A DNA stretch of 64,000 nt from Ziziphus jujuba (taxonomy: Eukaryota; Streptophyta; Magnoliopsida; Rosales; Rhamnaceae). The notes beneath the pieces were generated by a model. It searched no databases, had not been told where the DNA came from, and saw nothing but the letters and a program-made list of their open reading frames with translations. Position 1 is the stretch's first letter; each line of letters starts with the position of its first letter. Shown here piece by piece: positions 37,249 through 50,461 of this stretch. The position numbers were made by a program, and so were the translations under genes. The DNA is taken from the NCBI RefSeq assembly GCF_031755915.1, contig NC_083385.1:11739001-11803000 (forward strand), read 5' to 3'.

Positions 37249-39873
37249 ATAAAATGAATAAATAAATTGAGAGAGTTTCACCTAAAGATCCTGCTAATGC
37301 TATTATAGTAATACTAAAAACCATTTGGGACTAAAAGTTCTATTTGAAATGAATCGTCAATTCTTTCAAAAAAGAATTATCTGAAATTATGGCCCACCCT
37401 CTTATCTAATATAAAGCATTGGAGTTGTGTATGAGATTGCTCCTTTTTCTTCTATTATTTTTGTTTTTTTTTTTTTTCTCCCATTTCCTGTATGAGACAC
37501 TAAGAGTTTTAATACGTATACAGTGATACATTTCACCTTGCATAAGCGACATGGAAGAGAATTCTGATATCTCAAGCCAAATAAAGAAGATATAGAGCTT
37601 TATAAAAATTTTAAAAAAAAAAAAAAAAAGGAGAGAGAATTTGTCCAAAATGCTAGATCTGCATCCTCACCTGCACCTTTAAATTTGGTATTCCTGCCAA
37701 AATCTAATCCAACCAACCAACCAACCATTTTATTGTCTGTATTTGACATACATATACATGTATGTATATGTACAAAATATAAATGTTTAAAAAACAGTCA
37801 TTAAAAATTTGCATTGGGAATTCATACAATACAATCTTATCCTCATTTATAGTTGATTCTTCCATATCCTTAGTGCACCTCCACAACAATGTCTAATGGT
37901 TAGTTAAAAGAAATTTATTTTCAAGCTACTTTTAAGGTTTTACTTAGATATACATACCTTTACTCTTTCTAAAGCTTAATTGAAATCTGTTGTAAGATTA
38001 ACATTGCGTTGGTATATTATTGGAATAAAAATTCAACTTAATTTGCTATAATTATTGTGCAGCTCAACAATTTACAATTCCAACCAAAAATAATAAAAAA
38101 AAAATTAAAAAAAAAACAGAGAGAGGAAGCAGGAAATGAGGAAAGCTGAAAGTGTATGATATTTATCTTATCTTAAAGAACATGGAGGTTGATCCCATAT
38201 AGAAGAAAAAGGAAGGTTAGAGATGGGAATATGGAAAATGATAAAAAGAGTGTGTGTCAGAGAAGGATACAATGCATTTGAGAGAGGGTTTGGGAATAGG
38301 GAGAAAGAGGCAATGTATTTTCATGAATTTATGAAAAGGGGTTGTTCCCCATCTTAAATATTTAATATATATATTATCAAATACCCTCTTTTGTATGTTG
38401 GGACCTTAGTGGGTTATCCCACATGGGTCTATTTGTTAGATGCGGTTTGACCAAATTTTTTGTGATTAATCTACTATTATTTTTCTATTATTCTTCACTT
38501 TGGATTTGATTCGGATAGATAAGGGGGGAAAAAAAATGGCCGTTAGCTAGTGAAGCATGATCCTTGGGACATCAACATTTCCATTATTCGACCCTGCCTT
38601 GGGAGGCAACCTACCTCCCAACTTCGGTGCAATATGATCAACAAAGACCAAAAGAGAGAAGGTGTTCGTATTTTCTTTATTTGATCTCTCTTAACTTTTT
38701 TTTTTTTTTTAATACATTTTTTAAAGGGTCGGGTGGGCCGGGTTAGCAAATAGTTTGGTATCTTTCTTTGTTTTGGGTTTCTTGGATCTTACTTGTTTTG
38801 TGATTACAACGAAAACCAAAAGCAATTTCAAACTTTAAGAAGATTGGAAATGTGCTTTTAGAAGATAAACAAATTCTTCAAATAAACCAAAAGCAATTTC
38901 AAAACAATTTATATATTATTTTGGCAGGTTCTTAGTCCCTATTTAATTATTCAAGGTATGTTCCTATATGTAGAATATTTCCCGTGTGGGTTTTGAGCCA
39001 TGAGGGAGAGAGAGATTATTTTAAGGAGAACTTATAGTTCTAAATTGTAATCGCCAATGTCATCCAAAACTTGCTATATACCACATTAGCATTGAATCGC
39101 GTGTGCTTAACTAACTTTGAAAATATATATCTATATATATATATATATTGGAATATTACCATTTGAATATGAATTGCAGGTACTTTTTTTTTTCGACATT
39201 TGTCATTCGTCCATTAACTATACATCACTCTTGTGTGTTTTAAAAGCTGAGATATCGATTGAGATAACCATATATTTTATGAACGAGAGCACATTGGCTA
39301 AAAGATAAATCATAAAATTGTCAATCAGATATAAAATCCAATGATAAAAATTACTGTCTTTTCGGATAATGATCCATATTTAAATATCCCTTTCTTTAAT
39401 ATTAAATTATATTTATTTATATATATATATATATGTGTGTGTGTACATTACATTTAGGAGATCACTAGATCTAGATACTTTTTAAGAACCAAATTTCATT
39501 CTTCATTTTAAATAATTTCAAATGCTAATTTATAAGAAGGACAAGTTAGAAGCGAAGTCATCTAACTAAAATTGATTATAAAAGATATTTTTTTTTTCTT
39601 AATTTTACACTCCAATTTTATGAATTTTCCCCAAAACTAAAATTTCTTCTAGGTTACAAATTTTTCACAGTACGAGAAACAAGAAGTAATTATTAGGCAA
39701 CTAGACTCCTTGTGCAGCTATATGATTATCAGTAAAAGAATGTATTTAGTTATTTATAAATATACATTCAATTTAAAATTAAAAACATATATTAATTAGG
39801 TAGTATCAATATTGTAATCAAATAGGCAACCACTGAAACAAAAATTCTTTATTTTTTGAACTCAATAAAAAAT

Positions 39874-39914
<41 letters not shown>

Positions 39915-40620
39915 AAAACTATTTCTTTGCCATGGCCAATGTAGCTGTCTCTCAAACGTATTAACAGCTCCTATGTATGATCAGGTCAATGCAATCAAGG
40001 CTAGGAAAGGTCAACAGCCGACCCGCAAGTTCCCATCTCCTCAACTTAGAAATTATATGTATATATACATTATGAAAGTTCAGACTTTGTTTCACATCAA
40101 AGTCTAAAAACTAAAAAGTCGGAAAAGTGCAAACAACATATAAAGTTTCTAAAAAGAAAAAATCTAGGAAAAGATTTTAGCTCACCAGCTTTCTAGCAAA
40201 ACCTAATTAGTTTCAATTTTTATTCACCAATAATTTAATAAGCTCCTTTTGTTAAAACTTTATTATTAATGTAGATCAAAAAGTCGATTAACATATATAC
40301 GTTTAGCAAATCTCGTTTAGAATTGAAAAGCAAGCATCGACAAGAATGAATGTGAGCATTTGTTTGTGTGCATGGATAGTCTAGGCGATGTGGGAAACTG
40401 TATCATCAAGATCGACATCAACTTCGAAGCAAAATGTCGAAAGCATGCAAAACTACAATAAACATGTTTGGAGAGAAATAAAACCATACTAGTAATAATA
40501 ATAATAATAATAATAATAGTACATATTCTTTACAAAGCACTCATAAAAGCATCAACAGCTACACAAAGACCAAAGTCATAAAATTTCCAAAAACGATTTG
40601 CCTTAATTATATTAATTCCC

Positions 40621-41472
40621 TCATCTAAGCATATGCATAGAACCCCCCAACATTTGACGAGAAGGCTGGCAATCCTTGATCATGAAATCAGAGTAATTCA
40701 CATTACTATTCCCCAACTGTGTCCCCGAAAACCCAATACCACCCATTGTTGGTCTATTAGCACACGCTTGTTGTTCTAAAGTCTGAACCTGTTTCTTCAA
40801 GAATTTCACATAATGCGCTGCTTCATCCAACATAGAAGCCGTGTCCATTTTAGTCCCTCCGGGAACAAGTCTCTGAAGGATCCTAATCCTCTCGCTTATC
40901 CTTTCCCTCCGATGCCTCGCCGCAACGCTCTGCGGATCCCTAGAGATCTTCACGTTCCTCCGCTTGGGCGGTTTGATGGATTCCGGGTCGATATGTATTG
41001 GTTGCATTGCAGATATACGGAATATCATCTCTCTCATCGCCGCCATCGAATTCCTCTTATTATCGTACGAATTGGGTATCGACATTGCACCGGCACCGCC
41101 GCCGGTGCTAATGGTTTTGAATCTACTGGAGGAGGAGGAGGTGCAGCTGCCGAAGTTTGGTTGATGATGATGAAGAGGTGGAGTCATGGGTTCCTGAATC
41201 GGATTGCCCATGAAGGAAACAGAGTTGGGTTGAGAAACCGAAACAGGAACCGCATTTGGTGGGTTATTGAATATTATGGAAGAAGAAGAAGTAGTTCCAC
41301 CCGAGAAATCAATGTCTTGGAAAGTAGAAGGATCGCAGAATTCTTCAGAAGTCTTTTCCATTTGCATCATCATTGTCATCATGTCCAGGTGGCTGTGGTT
41401 ATGGTGGTGGTGGTGATGATGATGATCAGCCGCTGCTCCTGCTGCTGACGATTTGAGCATGTCAACATCCAT
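40621..41472 (-). CDS. HEC1/HEC2-like: HECATE1/2-like bHLH transcription factor
   Basis: Single-exon gene of 283 aa. An N-terminal run of eight His (residues 17-24) is followed by a Met-rich segment ([10 protein letters not shown]) and a Ser/Gly-rich linker. The conserved HEC block ([18 protein letters not shown], about 160-177) leads into the basic helix-loop-helix at about 178-233 ([20 protein letters not shown] ... [20 protein letters not shown]). In the basic region the usual E-box contacts His and Glu are replaced (Gln, Ala), as is typical of subgroup VIIIb HEC proteins, which dimerise with other bHLHs such as SPATULA. In Arabidopsis, HEC proteins control gynoecium and stigma development, shoot meristem timing and light/auxin responses. 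The domain is complete with no lesions. It could also be called HEC3-like, but the [11 protein letters not shown] tail fits HEC1/2 better. Confidence 0.93.
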   Translation of the reverse strand: MDVDMLKSSAAGAAADHHHHHHHHNHSHLDMMTMMMQMEKTSEEFCDPSTFQDIDFSGGTTSSSSIIFNNPPNAVPVSVSQPNSVSFMGNPIQEPMTPPLHHHQPNFGSCTSSSSSRFKTISTGGGAGAMSIPNSYDNKRNSMAAMREMIFRISAMQPIHIDPESIKPPKRRNVKISRDPQSVAARHRRERISERIRILQRLVPGGTKMDTASMLDEAAHYVKFLKKQVQTLEQQACANRPTMGGIGFSGTQLGNSNVNYSDFMIKDCQPSRQMLGGSMHMLR

Positions 41473-41753
41473 GAATTTCTTTAGTTTTTTGCAGAGGGAG
41501 AGGGATGGAAAGTGAGTGTTTAGGAATGGGTAAGTTCTGAAGAGACAGAGAGAGAAAAACAGAGGTATGGAGGAGAGCTGATGAGTGAAATTAGGGTTTG
41601 CAGAGAGATAAGGAGATATGGAGAAAAACGATAAAAAGCCTGAAAGATGTTTGAATAAAATAGTTGAGTGAAAGTGTGTATGATTATCTGAGAAAAAAAA
41701 AAAAAAATTCCAACAGCGATTCCCAGCAGGCTCACTTGTAAGTGGGAAACGAC

Positions 41754-41761
41754 TTTATATA
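41754..41761 (-). promoter_or_regulatory. TATA box of the HEC-like gene
   Basis: TATATAAA on the minus strand in the context CTGCTATATAAAGTCG, about 280 bp upstream of the ATG. It is followed by a CT-rich leader (41500-41700), as is common in plant 5' UTRs. It is the best TATA match near the gene. Confidence 0.6.
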
Positions 41762-43075
41762 GCAGGTTCTGAGTAATATTTTATCCTTTTGGAAACTTAT
41801 AGAAAAAATAATAATAATAAAATAATTCAAAAAAAAATTCATTTATGAATGCATTTATGATATGGGATAGAGACCGCCCATCTTGTGGGGCTAAACTCCA
41901 TCTGATCATCCATTGTTTTTTTTTTTTTTTTTTTTATCTATTAATTGAAAGGTCAAAACTTGGGAGTATGATAGATCGACGGTTGAATTTTGAAATGGGA
42001 CCACAGATTTTGTTACAAGTTCTTTTTTTTTTTTTATAAAAAAGGTAGAGTTGAATGATGTTGGTGCATGAACTATATGAAATCTTTAAATATTTCACTG
42101 AAAGTTCTCTGCTTTGCTTAAATATTTATTTATTTATATTTTTTACATTCTGGAAAGAAAGACCAATGGATCCCACCTCTCACATGACATTTGTCAGATG
42201 AACAACCCCCTTACTGACTAATTAGCAGTCTAATGCCAGACCCTTTTCAATGAGATTATCACCGGAATTGGCCGCCGGCGATGATGATCTATATAATTAT
42301 TTATTGGACAGTAATATTGTCCCAAGGTTCATAATTAGATAGCAAAATAGTATAAACATTATAGGATTGATGTCCAATTATATATGTAATTTTGAAATAA
42401 TTTGTTTTTGAATTACATGTAATTATTGGACATCCACCCGCTATAAAATGAGCATTGATGTCTGCAATCATAGCAAAAGTTTAGTAAAGGATAGGTAAAA
42501 AAAATGGCATATAATTATCATTGGATAAGAAATCAATCATTTATTTTTCTGCATAATGATTTAAAATGAAAATCATTCAACTCTTACATTATAAATTCAA
42601 GTCTAGCATTTCAGACAAATATATTTTCTGAAATTACTCATACAAGAAACTACTTTATTTTATTCTATATTTTAAACAATTATACATAAAATTTCATATT
42701 CAAACCAAACTTATAAGAAATCAAGACTTGATCGAGGAGGGAACAGAATAAGATAAGAGATTTCTTGTCTTCGAGGGTAAAGCGTAAAAAGGAGCATGAT
42801 TAAGAGGTTATTAAATCGTAGTAATCCTCCTGGTGACAAATTGTTTTACTGGAAAATTTTAACATAGAAATTATGTTGCTGTCAAAATGGGTGAAAAATT
42901 TATAAGGAATGCCCGGAGGAATTGAAAGTGATTCGACCTTGGATGGTAAAAACTTGATGGTGGACTGTCGTTTGCCTGTTGGGAGTCTCTCTTAGTACTG
43001 CTCACTCGGGCTTGGCACACTTATCGAGATGGATTAGGGGGTTAGTAAGATGCTCTGGCACCCCACTGGCTACTG

Positions 43076-43078
<3 letters not shown>

Positions 43079-43115
<37 letters not shown>
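43079..43115. repeat. (CT)n microsatellite
   Basis: CT dinucleotide run of about 37 bp without interruption. Confidence 0.95.
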
Positions 43116-43118
<3 letters not shown>

Positions 43119-44096
43119 GCACTCTGCAACTTTAAATTGTAAAATTTTTCTTTTTTCCTTCCTTGCTAACTAATGGTAACTAACTTTACACTGCCTAACC
43201 GCTTTTCAGATTTCATCAACATGACTCGACACAAAATGAAATTTGACAGTTGCACTAAATTACCCTAATGATTTCATTTATATAAACATGATATCAGTGA
43301 AAGTACAATTCCAAAGTTAACTAAAGTCCATTTTTTTGCTTTTGCCAAAAAAAAAAAGAATGAAGGCATATATATGAATTTTTTAAAATTACTATTATTT
43401 TCTTTGTCACAACCGTGCAGTGGCCACTAGGCCCTGCAGAGAGGCTTGCTTGTGTGACAGCGAATGTATACCAAAGCAACACGTATAAAAGGAAAGCATG
43501 CCTTGTTTTGTTCGCTTTGTTCGAAGATATATATTTATATATATATATGCATATCCTGTTCATCTTGTCCATCGTGATCATGATGATCAAAAACCTTATC
43601 TTCCCCTGTTGCAGGATTACTTCGTAGGACCCTCATTCCACAAATCAAATGGAATTTTTTTGCTTTAGATTATTCATCGGTTTATCTATATGATAAATGA
43701 CTTTGATGATCCATATGTTTAACCTTTGTCTGTCATGTTTTGGCTCTTATTAGATCGGTTTGCAAAGAAAGTGGTCCTCCCTTCTGATCTCTATGAATCT
43801 ACCGCTCTTACCCTCTATATATCTGTATGATATATATATCTTTTAACCCTTAAATTGAATAGTTTTAATTACTTACACCTTAACAACACAGACCACAGAG
43901 CTACTGTAGAAATGCATCATTTCAGATTGTCTGGCTTTTACTTCTCATATTACCATTATAGCCAGAAAGTACCCTTGTCGTACCCTATACAAGAAAATGA
44001 AAGCAGATCAGTCAGAGAGAAAGAGGGGGGGCACAGAGAGAGAGAGAGAGAAAGCTTTGGAAACTTGATTCGTGGGTCACTCTCTAAATGACCGCG

Positions 44097-44120
44097 CGTG
44101 TGTGTGTGTGTGTGTGTGTG
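44097..44120. repeat. (TG)n microsatellite
   Basis: GTG followed by uninterrupted TG repeats, preceded by CGCGCG. Confidence 0.9.
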
Positions 44121-45145
44121 GGTGCAAAAAAAGGGTTTCCAAAATTCAACCAAGTAAGTACAAAAAACAGTTGCTTTATTTGAATGCGATTGTGATGAAT
44201 ATTAGATTAGGCAGGGGCAGATATAGAGTCAACTCTCACGAAAAAATAAAAATAAAATAAAATAAACATAGGCGGTGGGATAGCATCAAAACTCTTTAGG
44301 TCTAGACATTAAATTCACTCTCTCATTTTGCTTTGGAGAGGTTGATAGATAGAAATATAAATCAATGATATACGTTAGTCACAGCGGTTGAATAATGAAA
44401 GAAATGAAATGCCCCGTGCATTCACCAAATTAGCTTTCGTATATACATTATCGTCTAAATGGGTTAAGATGGTTTGGGACGGAACCAGAAAATGATCTTT
44501 GGGGGGCCAAATTTTTTTTTAACAAATATGATTTTACTGAATAAACTTATCTAAGTTCACATCTACATCATATAATGCTTATAAAATATAAAATTATTGA
44601 ATGTTAAACTTATTACAAAATTATATGAATACTACATAAAAAAAAATAGATAAAGATATTGAATTTTTTAAAATTGTTGTAGGTTAACCTTATTAATTTT
44701 TAAAATAAAAATAAAAATAATAATTGCATGGTTTGTTATTAAAGAAAAATAAATTACATTTATATTAATTTTGTTTCTAAATAGTTGCTTTAATCATAAA
44801 GTACTAATTCCTAATTGATAATTAAAATAATCTCAAAATTTAATTTCTACAAAACTATATATTGAAAATCAAAGGCATTATAAACAAGAAAATATTATCA
44901 CTTTAATTTGATACTTAATTATAGTATAAATGTAAATTACTTTTAAAATTTTCCTGAAAAAACTCAATTACCTAAACCAAAAGTAGAATAACAATTTTTT
45001 TTTATATAAAAAAGAATGACTACCTTATAAGATAATATACTAACCATATTTAAAGGCCAAAATATCATATAAAAGATATTAACTTAAGTTTTTTTTAAAA
45101 TATTAAAATAATATATAAAGGGAAAAAAAAAATTTCAAAAACCCG

Positions 45146-45165
45146 CCCCCCCCCCCCCCCCCCCC
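45146..45165. repeat. Poly-C tract (20 C)
   Basis: Twenty consecutive C after CCCG, in otherwise extremely AT-rich sequence. Length is likely unstable and may be an assembly artefact. Confidence 0.9.
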
Positions 45166-45934
45166 TTGTTGAGAACAATATTTTTAAAGAGCTTCAATTT
45201 TTGGCTTGAATTTCTTGGCATTAGGGTTTTTGATGTTCGATTATGACGAGCCATAAAGCCTGGACCACTACTGAAGTTGAAAGCATGCTAATCTGTAGCT
45301 ATAAATATTTGATTGAATCTATATGCCAGTACCTGTGTGTGATCTTGATTGTACTTTTAATGAAAGCCATGATGCCGATTTGGATATAAACTAGTTAGGG
45401 AATGCGTATGAAAGCAGATTCTTATCCAATTCCAATGAGAACTCAAAAGCCAAGTTATAGGTTTCAAATTTGAGCTTCTTGTCAAGAAATTAAGATGGTT
45501 TAATTTGCACTCACAAACTCAAAGACATGATATTATTGAAATTAATCTAATTTGGTATATAATTTTATCTATGAACGATACATATTTTATCAACATTAAT
45601 ACGATGTATATGAAAAAAGTATATATTTCCATACATTCAATTTAATATTGGTATTGTGGTGATAAACAGATTCTAATGCTCTTTCCTACTGGATGTCTAT
45701 ATAGTTTTTGCATAATTTAAGCAAGAGTAATCATTAATTATTTCCATATAAAAATAGTTATTGAAGGCATTCAAAAGAACAATGACAAGCAAAAGTACGT
45801 GATAAATTGATGGAAGTTTGATTATTTACAATAAAAGAACAAAAGAAATTTACAATTTTGAGCGGTTTTCAATGTTAAGAGTGCATTGTTAACGGATAAT
45901 TATTATTCTTTTTATCTAATAGATGATGAAAATA

Positions 45935-45965
<31 letters not shown>

Positions 45966-46435
45966 TTGGTTTCTTTTTCGAATAACTAATACACTCAGAT
46001 GTATCTCACATTTGGATTTGCTTTCTGGACTATTATTATCTTGTCAAAAACAAGCCTTACAAGGCCTGGCCTGTTTTCACCGTGTCCAAGACGATATTTA
46101 AATTGGGCCAGTCTTTTCCGGTTAAGGTAGGCCAGGACTACTTGCGTTTACAGATACGGTGCAATATTTCTAACCATATTAAAAAAAAGAATCCCTTTCT
46201 TTAAAATCTGAAATTAATAAAAACTGGTTTACTATATTTTTTAAAGTATTAATTTTGATTTTCTGTTAAAATATGCAACCTTTTTTTCTTTTCTGATGGC
46301 ATTAAAAACGTGCAACTTTTTCTTTTTTGATTTAAAAAAAAAATGCAACTTAAATACTAATGTTGCTACCTTGTCCATCATACCACTGAAAAGGATGCTT
46401 AGTCCAACTTATTCAATTTTCTAGCAATACTATAA

Positions 46436-46547
46436 GGGTTTTTTCGATAAATAGCCACCTTACAATTCCATTTTAGAAAAATAGCAAATTTATTTATTTT
46501 TTTAAAAACTAACCAATATTTTACCCGTTTGGACTAAAGTACCCTTA
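46436..46547 (+). repeat. MULE left terminal inverted repeat
   Basis: About 110 bp matching the reverse complement of 61025-61128: AAATAGCCACCTTACAA, ATTTTAGAAAAATAGCAAA, then a T/A-rich stretch and TACCCTT at the inner end. Small indels separate the two copies, so the insertion is not brand new. Confidence 0.9.
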
Positions 46548-49500
46548 TCTATATATATATATATTTTTTTGGTTCTTTTCTCTATCAAAAGGCCTAGTTA
46601 TTTTTTTTGGTTTCGGTTTTGTTTTTTTTACTTTCCCTTTGAAAACGTTTGAAAACGCAGCTAGGACATTTCAAAAATTACCATCCCCGCCACCATTTTC
46701 ACCGACATTCGTCTCCCATTCGCCGGCATCGTCCTCGTCCATTGTTGTGTCGGCAAGAGTCGTTCGATTGAGAGCTACCAGAGACAGAGGAGACACACAA
46801 AAGGCAACGCCTTCCATACCGTTTGCCGCCGTAATCGTCCTCGCACCACTATAGTGCCGTTCGCCGTCATCGTCCTCCCACCAAGGGCTAGCCGTTGCCA
46901 TAGCTGCAAGGTAACCTTTCTCTGAAAGCACCGGTGCTTCGAACAACTTTAACATTTTTTTTCTTCTTCTTGTTTGCTTAAAATCTTCAAGTACACAGAA
47001 AGTGTGCCATAGCTCACTATTGCTTGCATTCCGAGTCAAATAGCAGAGCATTCTTTTTGGGTGCGTGCAGCTTCCCCCACTGTCCTCAGCTTTCATATAA
47101 TTTTCCAAAACAGAAAGAGAAATAGAAATAGAGAGAGAGAGAGAGTTAGGGCATAATTTCATATTTCTATCATACAGAGAGTCCATTATATATGCCAAAC
47201 GCACCCTCTGAAATCATATTTCCTAAGGTCCGAGAAAGAAAATAACAGATATAGGAGATAATTCATCATGTCTACTTGTCTGATTTACCACATAAATTGT
47301 TTGGATCTAGTTTTGGTGTACAGAACATTATACATATAGTTTGGGTCTCGTCTCATTTAAGCTATATATATATATATATATATAATTATATAATTGTATG
47401 ATTATTTGAAGATTTTGTACCAATTGAGATATAATGCATGCTTTTGCCCTGTTCCTGATAACTCAGTATCAAGATGAAGAAGAAAATTACCTTTGTTGGT
47501 AAAAGAATAATAGATCCCTTATATAAATTTTTTAGTGTCTTGGCATAAAACTTGGTACTCAAATTTACTTAACCAATTTATGCCTGCGTGATTTTTTAGC
47601 ACTGACATTTTTTGTCGAAGGGTTATTTTATTTTACTTGGACACAGCTATTCTCAGTTCTTCAATTCTTGTTTTGTTTTTCCCTGGTTGCTTTGTCTCTG
47701 CATTTATTCAGTGGACTAAATCTGCATTGTATGTGCATACAGGTCCCATTTGGGACCCATTCATGCATTCTGGAGGGTTTCAATGCCAATTGCTGGAAAT
47801 GTAGTTTGGGGTCTATGATTTGATTGGAAAACTATCTTGATTGTTGTTACCATCGATTTATGTGAAATTGAGATTTTTCCTTTTTTGAAATCCTATGTGA
47901 AAGTGAGGTTGATGATTATGATTCTAATGACAGTGCTTATCTTATAAATATTCGTTCTTTTTATTAGCATGGATCACTGTATGTGCTGACCAGATTACAT
48001 CTTTCCACTTTATTAGCTTATTAACTACCATTATTTGAGCATGCAACACAAATAAGTGTTCCTATTACTTGAACAATTTTGGTTGATTTGTGTTGAGAAT
48101 TTGAACTTCAATCAAATTAGTTATGATCATTGTTGCAGTCAAGTTTTGATGGAGTCTCTCATTTCTAAGTTCATTGTACATGTCATGGTTTTTAAAGGTG
48201 TAGAAGCTAGATGATATTTTGAAAATCAATCTCCTTTCACTTTCAAGTTTGAGAGAAGAAAAAAAATTATTGCTTCCATTTTGTTGGTACAAATCAATAT
48301 CACTCTTTGTTGGCTTCTCTATCCAATGGGAACCTTGCATGTGGTTTTAGATGGGTGTTTGGTGAGATGTCATTGTTGAGTTTTGAAGCTTTTTAAGTTT
48401 GGATTTCTTGCATTTCAGCTTGAACAGATTTGGCAAGTAAACTTCTCTTCCTCTTTTATCTTCTGATGATGAAACTAGCTTTCTAGTCAAATTTTATGAG
48501 GTGTGGAGTTTAATTTTTTTTTTTTTTTTTTTTGGGTAGAAATAACATGAACATCTAGAGCAACTAGTCCATGCCATATACGTGTGCTTTAAACCAGCAT
48601 TACTAAATTAAAGCCTTGTTTTCAGTTCTTAGGCTATGTGCTCAGTTCTTTATTGTGAAGCTGTAATTATAACAATATTTGTTTTCATGGACAATGTGAT
48701 GCCATGAGAGGGAGCCTTCAGTCTCAACCACCCCAAATCAGTTTATCAAGTAATTTTTTATTCCAATGGTTAACTATGGAAGTCTGCGTTTCTATTTGGT
48801 TACAGGACATTGCCCGCTAAAGGATAGAACCAAGTGTCACTAAATGGTTAATTTGAATCATAGGATTTATCACAAATTGAAATCGCATACCACATCTCAT
48901 GCAATGATGGGCTAATATCTTTGCTGATATGGAGTGTTTTGACTTGAGTGAATTGATTAGGCAACCAGAACAGAGATTTTAACTGGAGTGTTAGTTGTTT
49001 TTCTTGGTTTTCATGTTGAGATCTGGCTTATGACTGGTTAGACATAGCTAATTGTATGGATTATATTTGTTTAAAAGGGTTTATGCTTCTTGTGGTTTTT
49101 TTCTGTTGGTGGAAAATTTCCAAATTTCTCATATTCTCTTGTTCATATGCACATCTTACACATATAATATGCTAAATTTGATTGCTGCATGGTTACTAAT
49201 ATTGATTTTCTATTTCTTTCAGCATTGGAGGAGCAACTGATGGACTGAGCAGAAAATTGAAGCACAAAATGTGCGATCGTGGAGTTACAAGTGCAAGCTG
49301 ATAAAATTACACATACACTCACAGAGATAGATAAAGAGAGAGAGAGAGATATATAAATAGATAGAGAAGCATTGGTGGTGGTTTGTCCCCCATTAATGTA
49401 AGTTGTTTCTTTGTACAACATAGAAAATATTTTGCAAACTAATTTCGCTTTAATGTAACGAACTTATCTGAAAACCTTTAGTTGTGCTGTATTGAATGAG

Positions 49501-49850
49501 TTTTACAATTTTGAACCTTGTCATTATGCGCTATGCTTATAATATTGTGTTATTTGATGTGACAGAAATGTTTGTGTTGCATGGTTAGAATGTGAAATGT
49601 GGAATTAAAACTATTGTGAAGTTGTGTTTTTGTTTGAATTTAATGGGAGGTTTGAATGTGAAACCATAATATATCTATAGGTTATCCTTAGGAAGCAATG
49701 TATAATGTACACTACTAATGTATAATGTATTATGCGCTGGTTTGAAAATATTCTTTAGCCATTTTCATTATATTGTTGCACAAATCCCGTTAGGTGTATG
49801 CTATTTTGGTTCTGGAAAATTTTTCAATCCGAGAAAAATATTTCCTCTTT
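46548..49850. other. MULE left interior, non-coding or captured sequence
   Basis: A CG-richer stretch at 46655-46915 (CACCATTTTCACCGACATTC..GCCGTCATCGTCCTCCCACC) ends at a GTAACC donor-like site. It is followed by about 2.3 kb that reads like plant intron sequence (T-rich, frequent TTTTGCAG/TTTCAG) and an exon-like piece at about 49223-49400 after TTTCTTTCAG. No domain was recognised in either strand's frames. Either it is the long leader of the Ulp1 gene or a captured host-gene fragment (Pack-MULE style). Confidence 0.45.
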
Positions 49851-49854
49851 TTTT

Positions 49855-50095
49855 CCTCCTGGCGGGAATTTTTTTACTCCTGGAGGAAAAAATTTCCTCC
49901 AGGCGGATGTTTTCCTCCTGGAGGAAAATTTGTCCTCGAGACGGAAAATGTTTTCCTCTTGGAGGAAATTTTTTCCTCCAGGCGGAAATGTTTTCCTCCT
50001 GGAGGAAATGTTTTCCTCCAGGCGGAAAACCTTTTCCTCCAGGCGAAAAAATTGTCCTTCAGGCTTTTCTCGTGTCGGAAAAAGCGTTTCCTCCA
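49855..50095. repeat. Repeat block 1: ~20-bp near-palindromes TTTCCTCC(A/T)GG(A/C)GGAAA
   Basis: About eleven consecutive ~20-bp units such as TTTTCCTCCTGGAGGAAATG and TTTTCCTCCAGGCGGAAATG. Each is close to its own reverse complement around a CC(A/T)GG centre. The block stops ~35 bp before the ATG of the DUF1985/Ulp1 gene, so it sits in that gene's promoter or leader. It produces long spurious reading frames in four frames. Confidence 0.92.
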
Positions 50096-50130
50096 TCTGT
50101 TATGTTTTGTTGTATTTGATTTGCAGATAA

Positions 50131-50461
50131 ATGGATTCAGATTACCAACGAAGGTTTGGGGACTCGGAGATATCGAGGGCAAAGGTTAATTGTAGATCGA
50201 ACTTTTGGAAAGCCGTGTCGGATATTAAGTTCAAGCTGACTCAAGCCCAAATAAAGAAGTTTGAGGATAGCTGTTTTGGCCACTTTTTGAAGGCCAACGA
50301 GATACAATTTAGTGGCCACATCGTCAACAGCATGCTGTATAGGCAATGTGTTTGCGACGACAAGGACTCTATGGTATTCAATTTTGGAGGACGTGGTGCT
50401 AGATTTACACAGAGAGACTTCACCATAATTACAGGTCTACGGTTTGGTTACGAAGTGCAGC
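50131..50461 (+). pseudogene. 5' exon of the MULE Ulp1-like gene (DUF1985)
   Basis: The ATG at 50131 (MDSDYQRRFGDSEISRAKVN) begins a DUF1985-type domain. Recognisable parts are the SGHIVNSMLYRQ and [20 protein letters not shown] segments; this Phe-Thr-x-x-Asp-Phe..ITGL pattern is the hallmark of DUF1985, which normally precedes the Ulp1 peptidase in MULE-borne genes. The frame is interrupted after GYEVQ at 50461 by the gypsy insertion and resumes at 55438 (VNISTRISDTYFGG), where a TGA follows at 55483. The function of DUF1985 is unknown. The first exon is intact by itself. Confidence 0.85.

Larger units (their letters stand above)
32421..40620. other. Long intergenic region
   Basis: About 8 kb with no supported gene. 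It is strongly AT-rich, with an (ATT)n run near 33447-33480, (AAT)n near 34777-34798, (GA)34 at 37181-37248, (AT)n near 36890-36912 and 39885-39911, and a cluster of TGGGCY motifs at 35983-36102. Short open frames here (for example 35827-36195 minus) lack recognisable domains. The 36370-36530 area has a degenerate, MITE-like look, but I could not define ends. Confidence 0.5.
41762..46426. other. Intergenic region between the HEC-like gene and the MULE
   Basis: No gene was recognised. It includes (CT)n at 43079-43115, (TG)n at 44097-44120, a 20-C homopolymer at 45146-45165 and a GA-rich patch near 44030-44052. The 44470-45180 stretch opens with GACGGAACCAGAAAATGATC and is unusually AT-rich; it may be a degenerate transposon, but no ends were found. 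Confidence 0.45.

Noticed and set aside
41520..41735. 71-codon frame as an upstream ORF of the HEC-like gene
   Set aside because: Its ATG lies within ~20 bp of the TATA box, so it would be at or upstream of the transcription start; composition reflects the CT-rich leader.
46671..47204. 177-codon minus-strand frame as a gene
   Set aside because: It crosses low-complexity GA-rich sequence, has no recognisable domain, and the CG-rich part has an equally open frame on the other strand.
49718..50189. Several overlapping open frames of 90-133 codons on both strands
   Set aside because: They are translations of the ~20-bp palindromic repeat block; open frames in both strands and several phases come from repeat composition, not from a gene.
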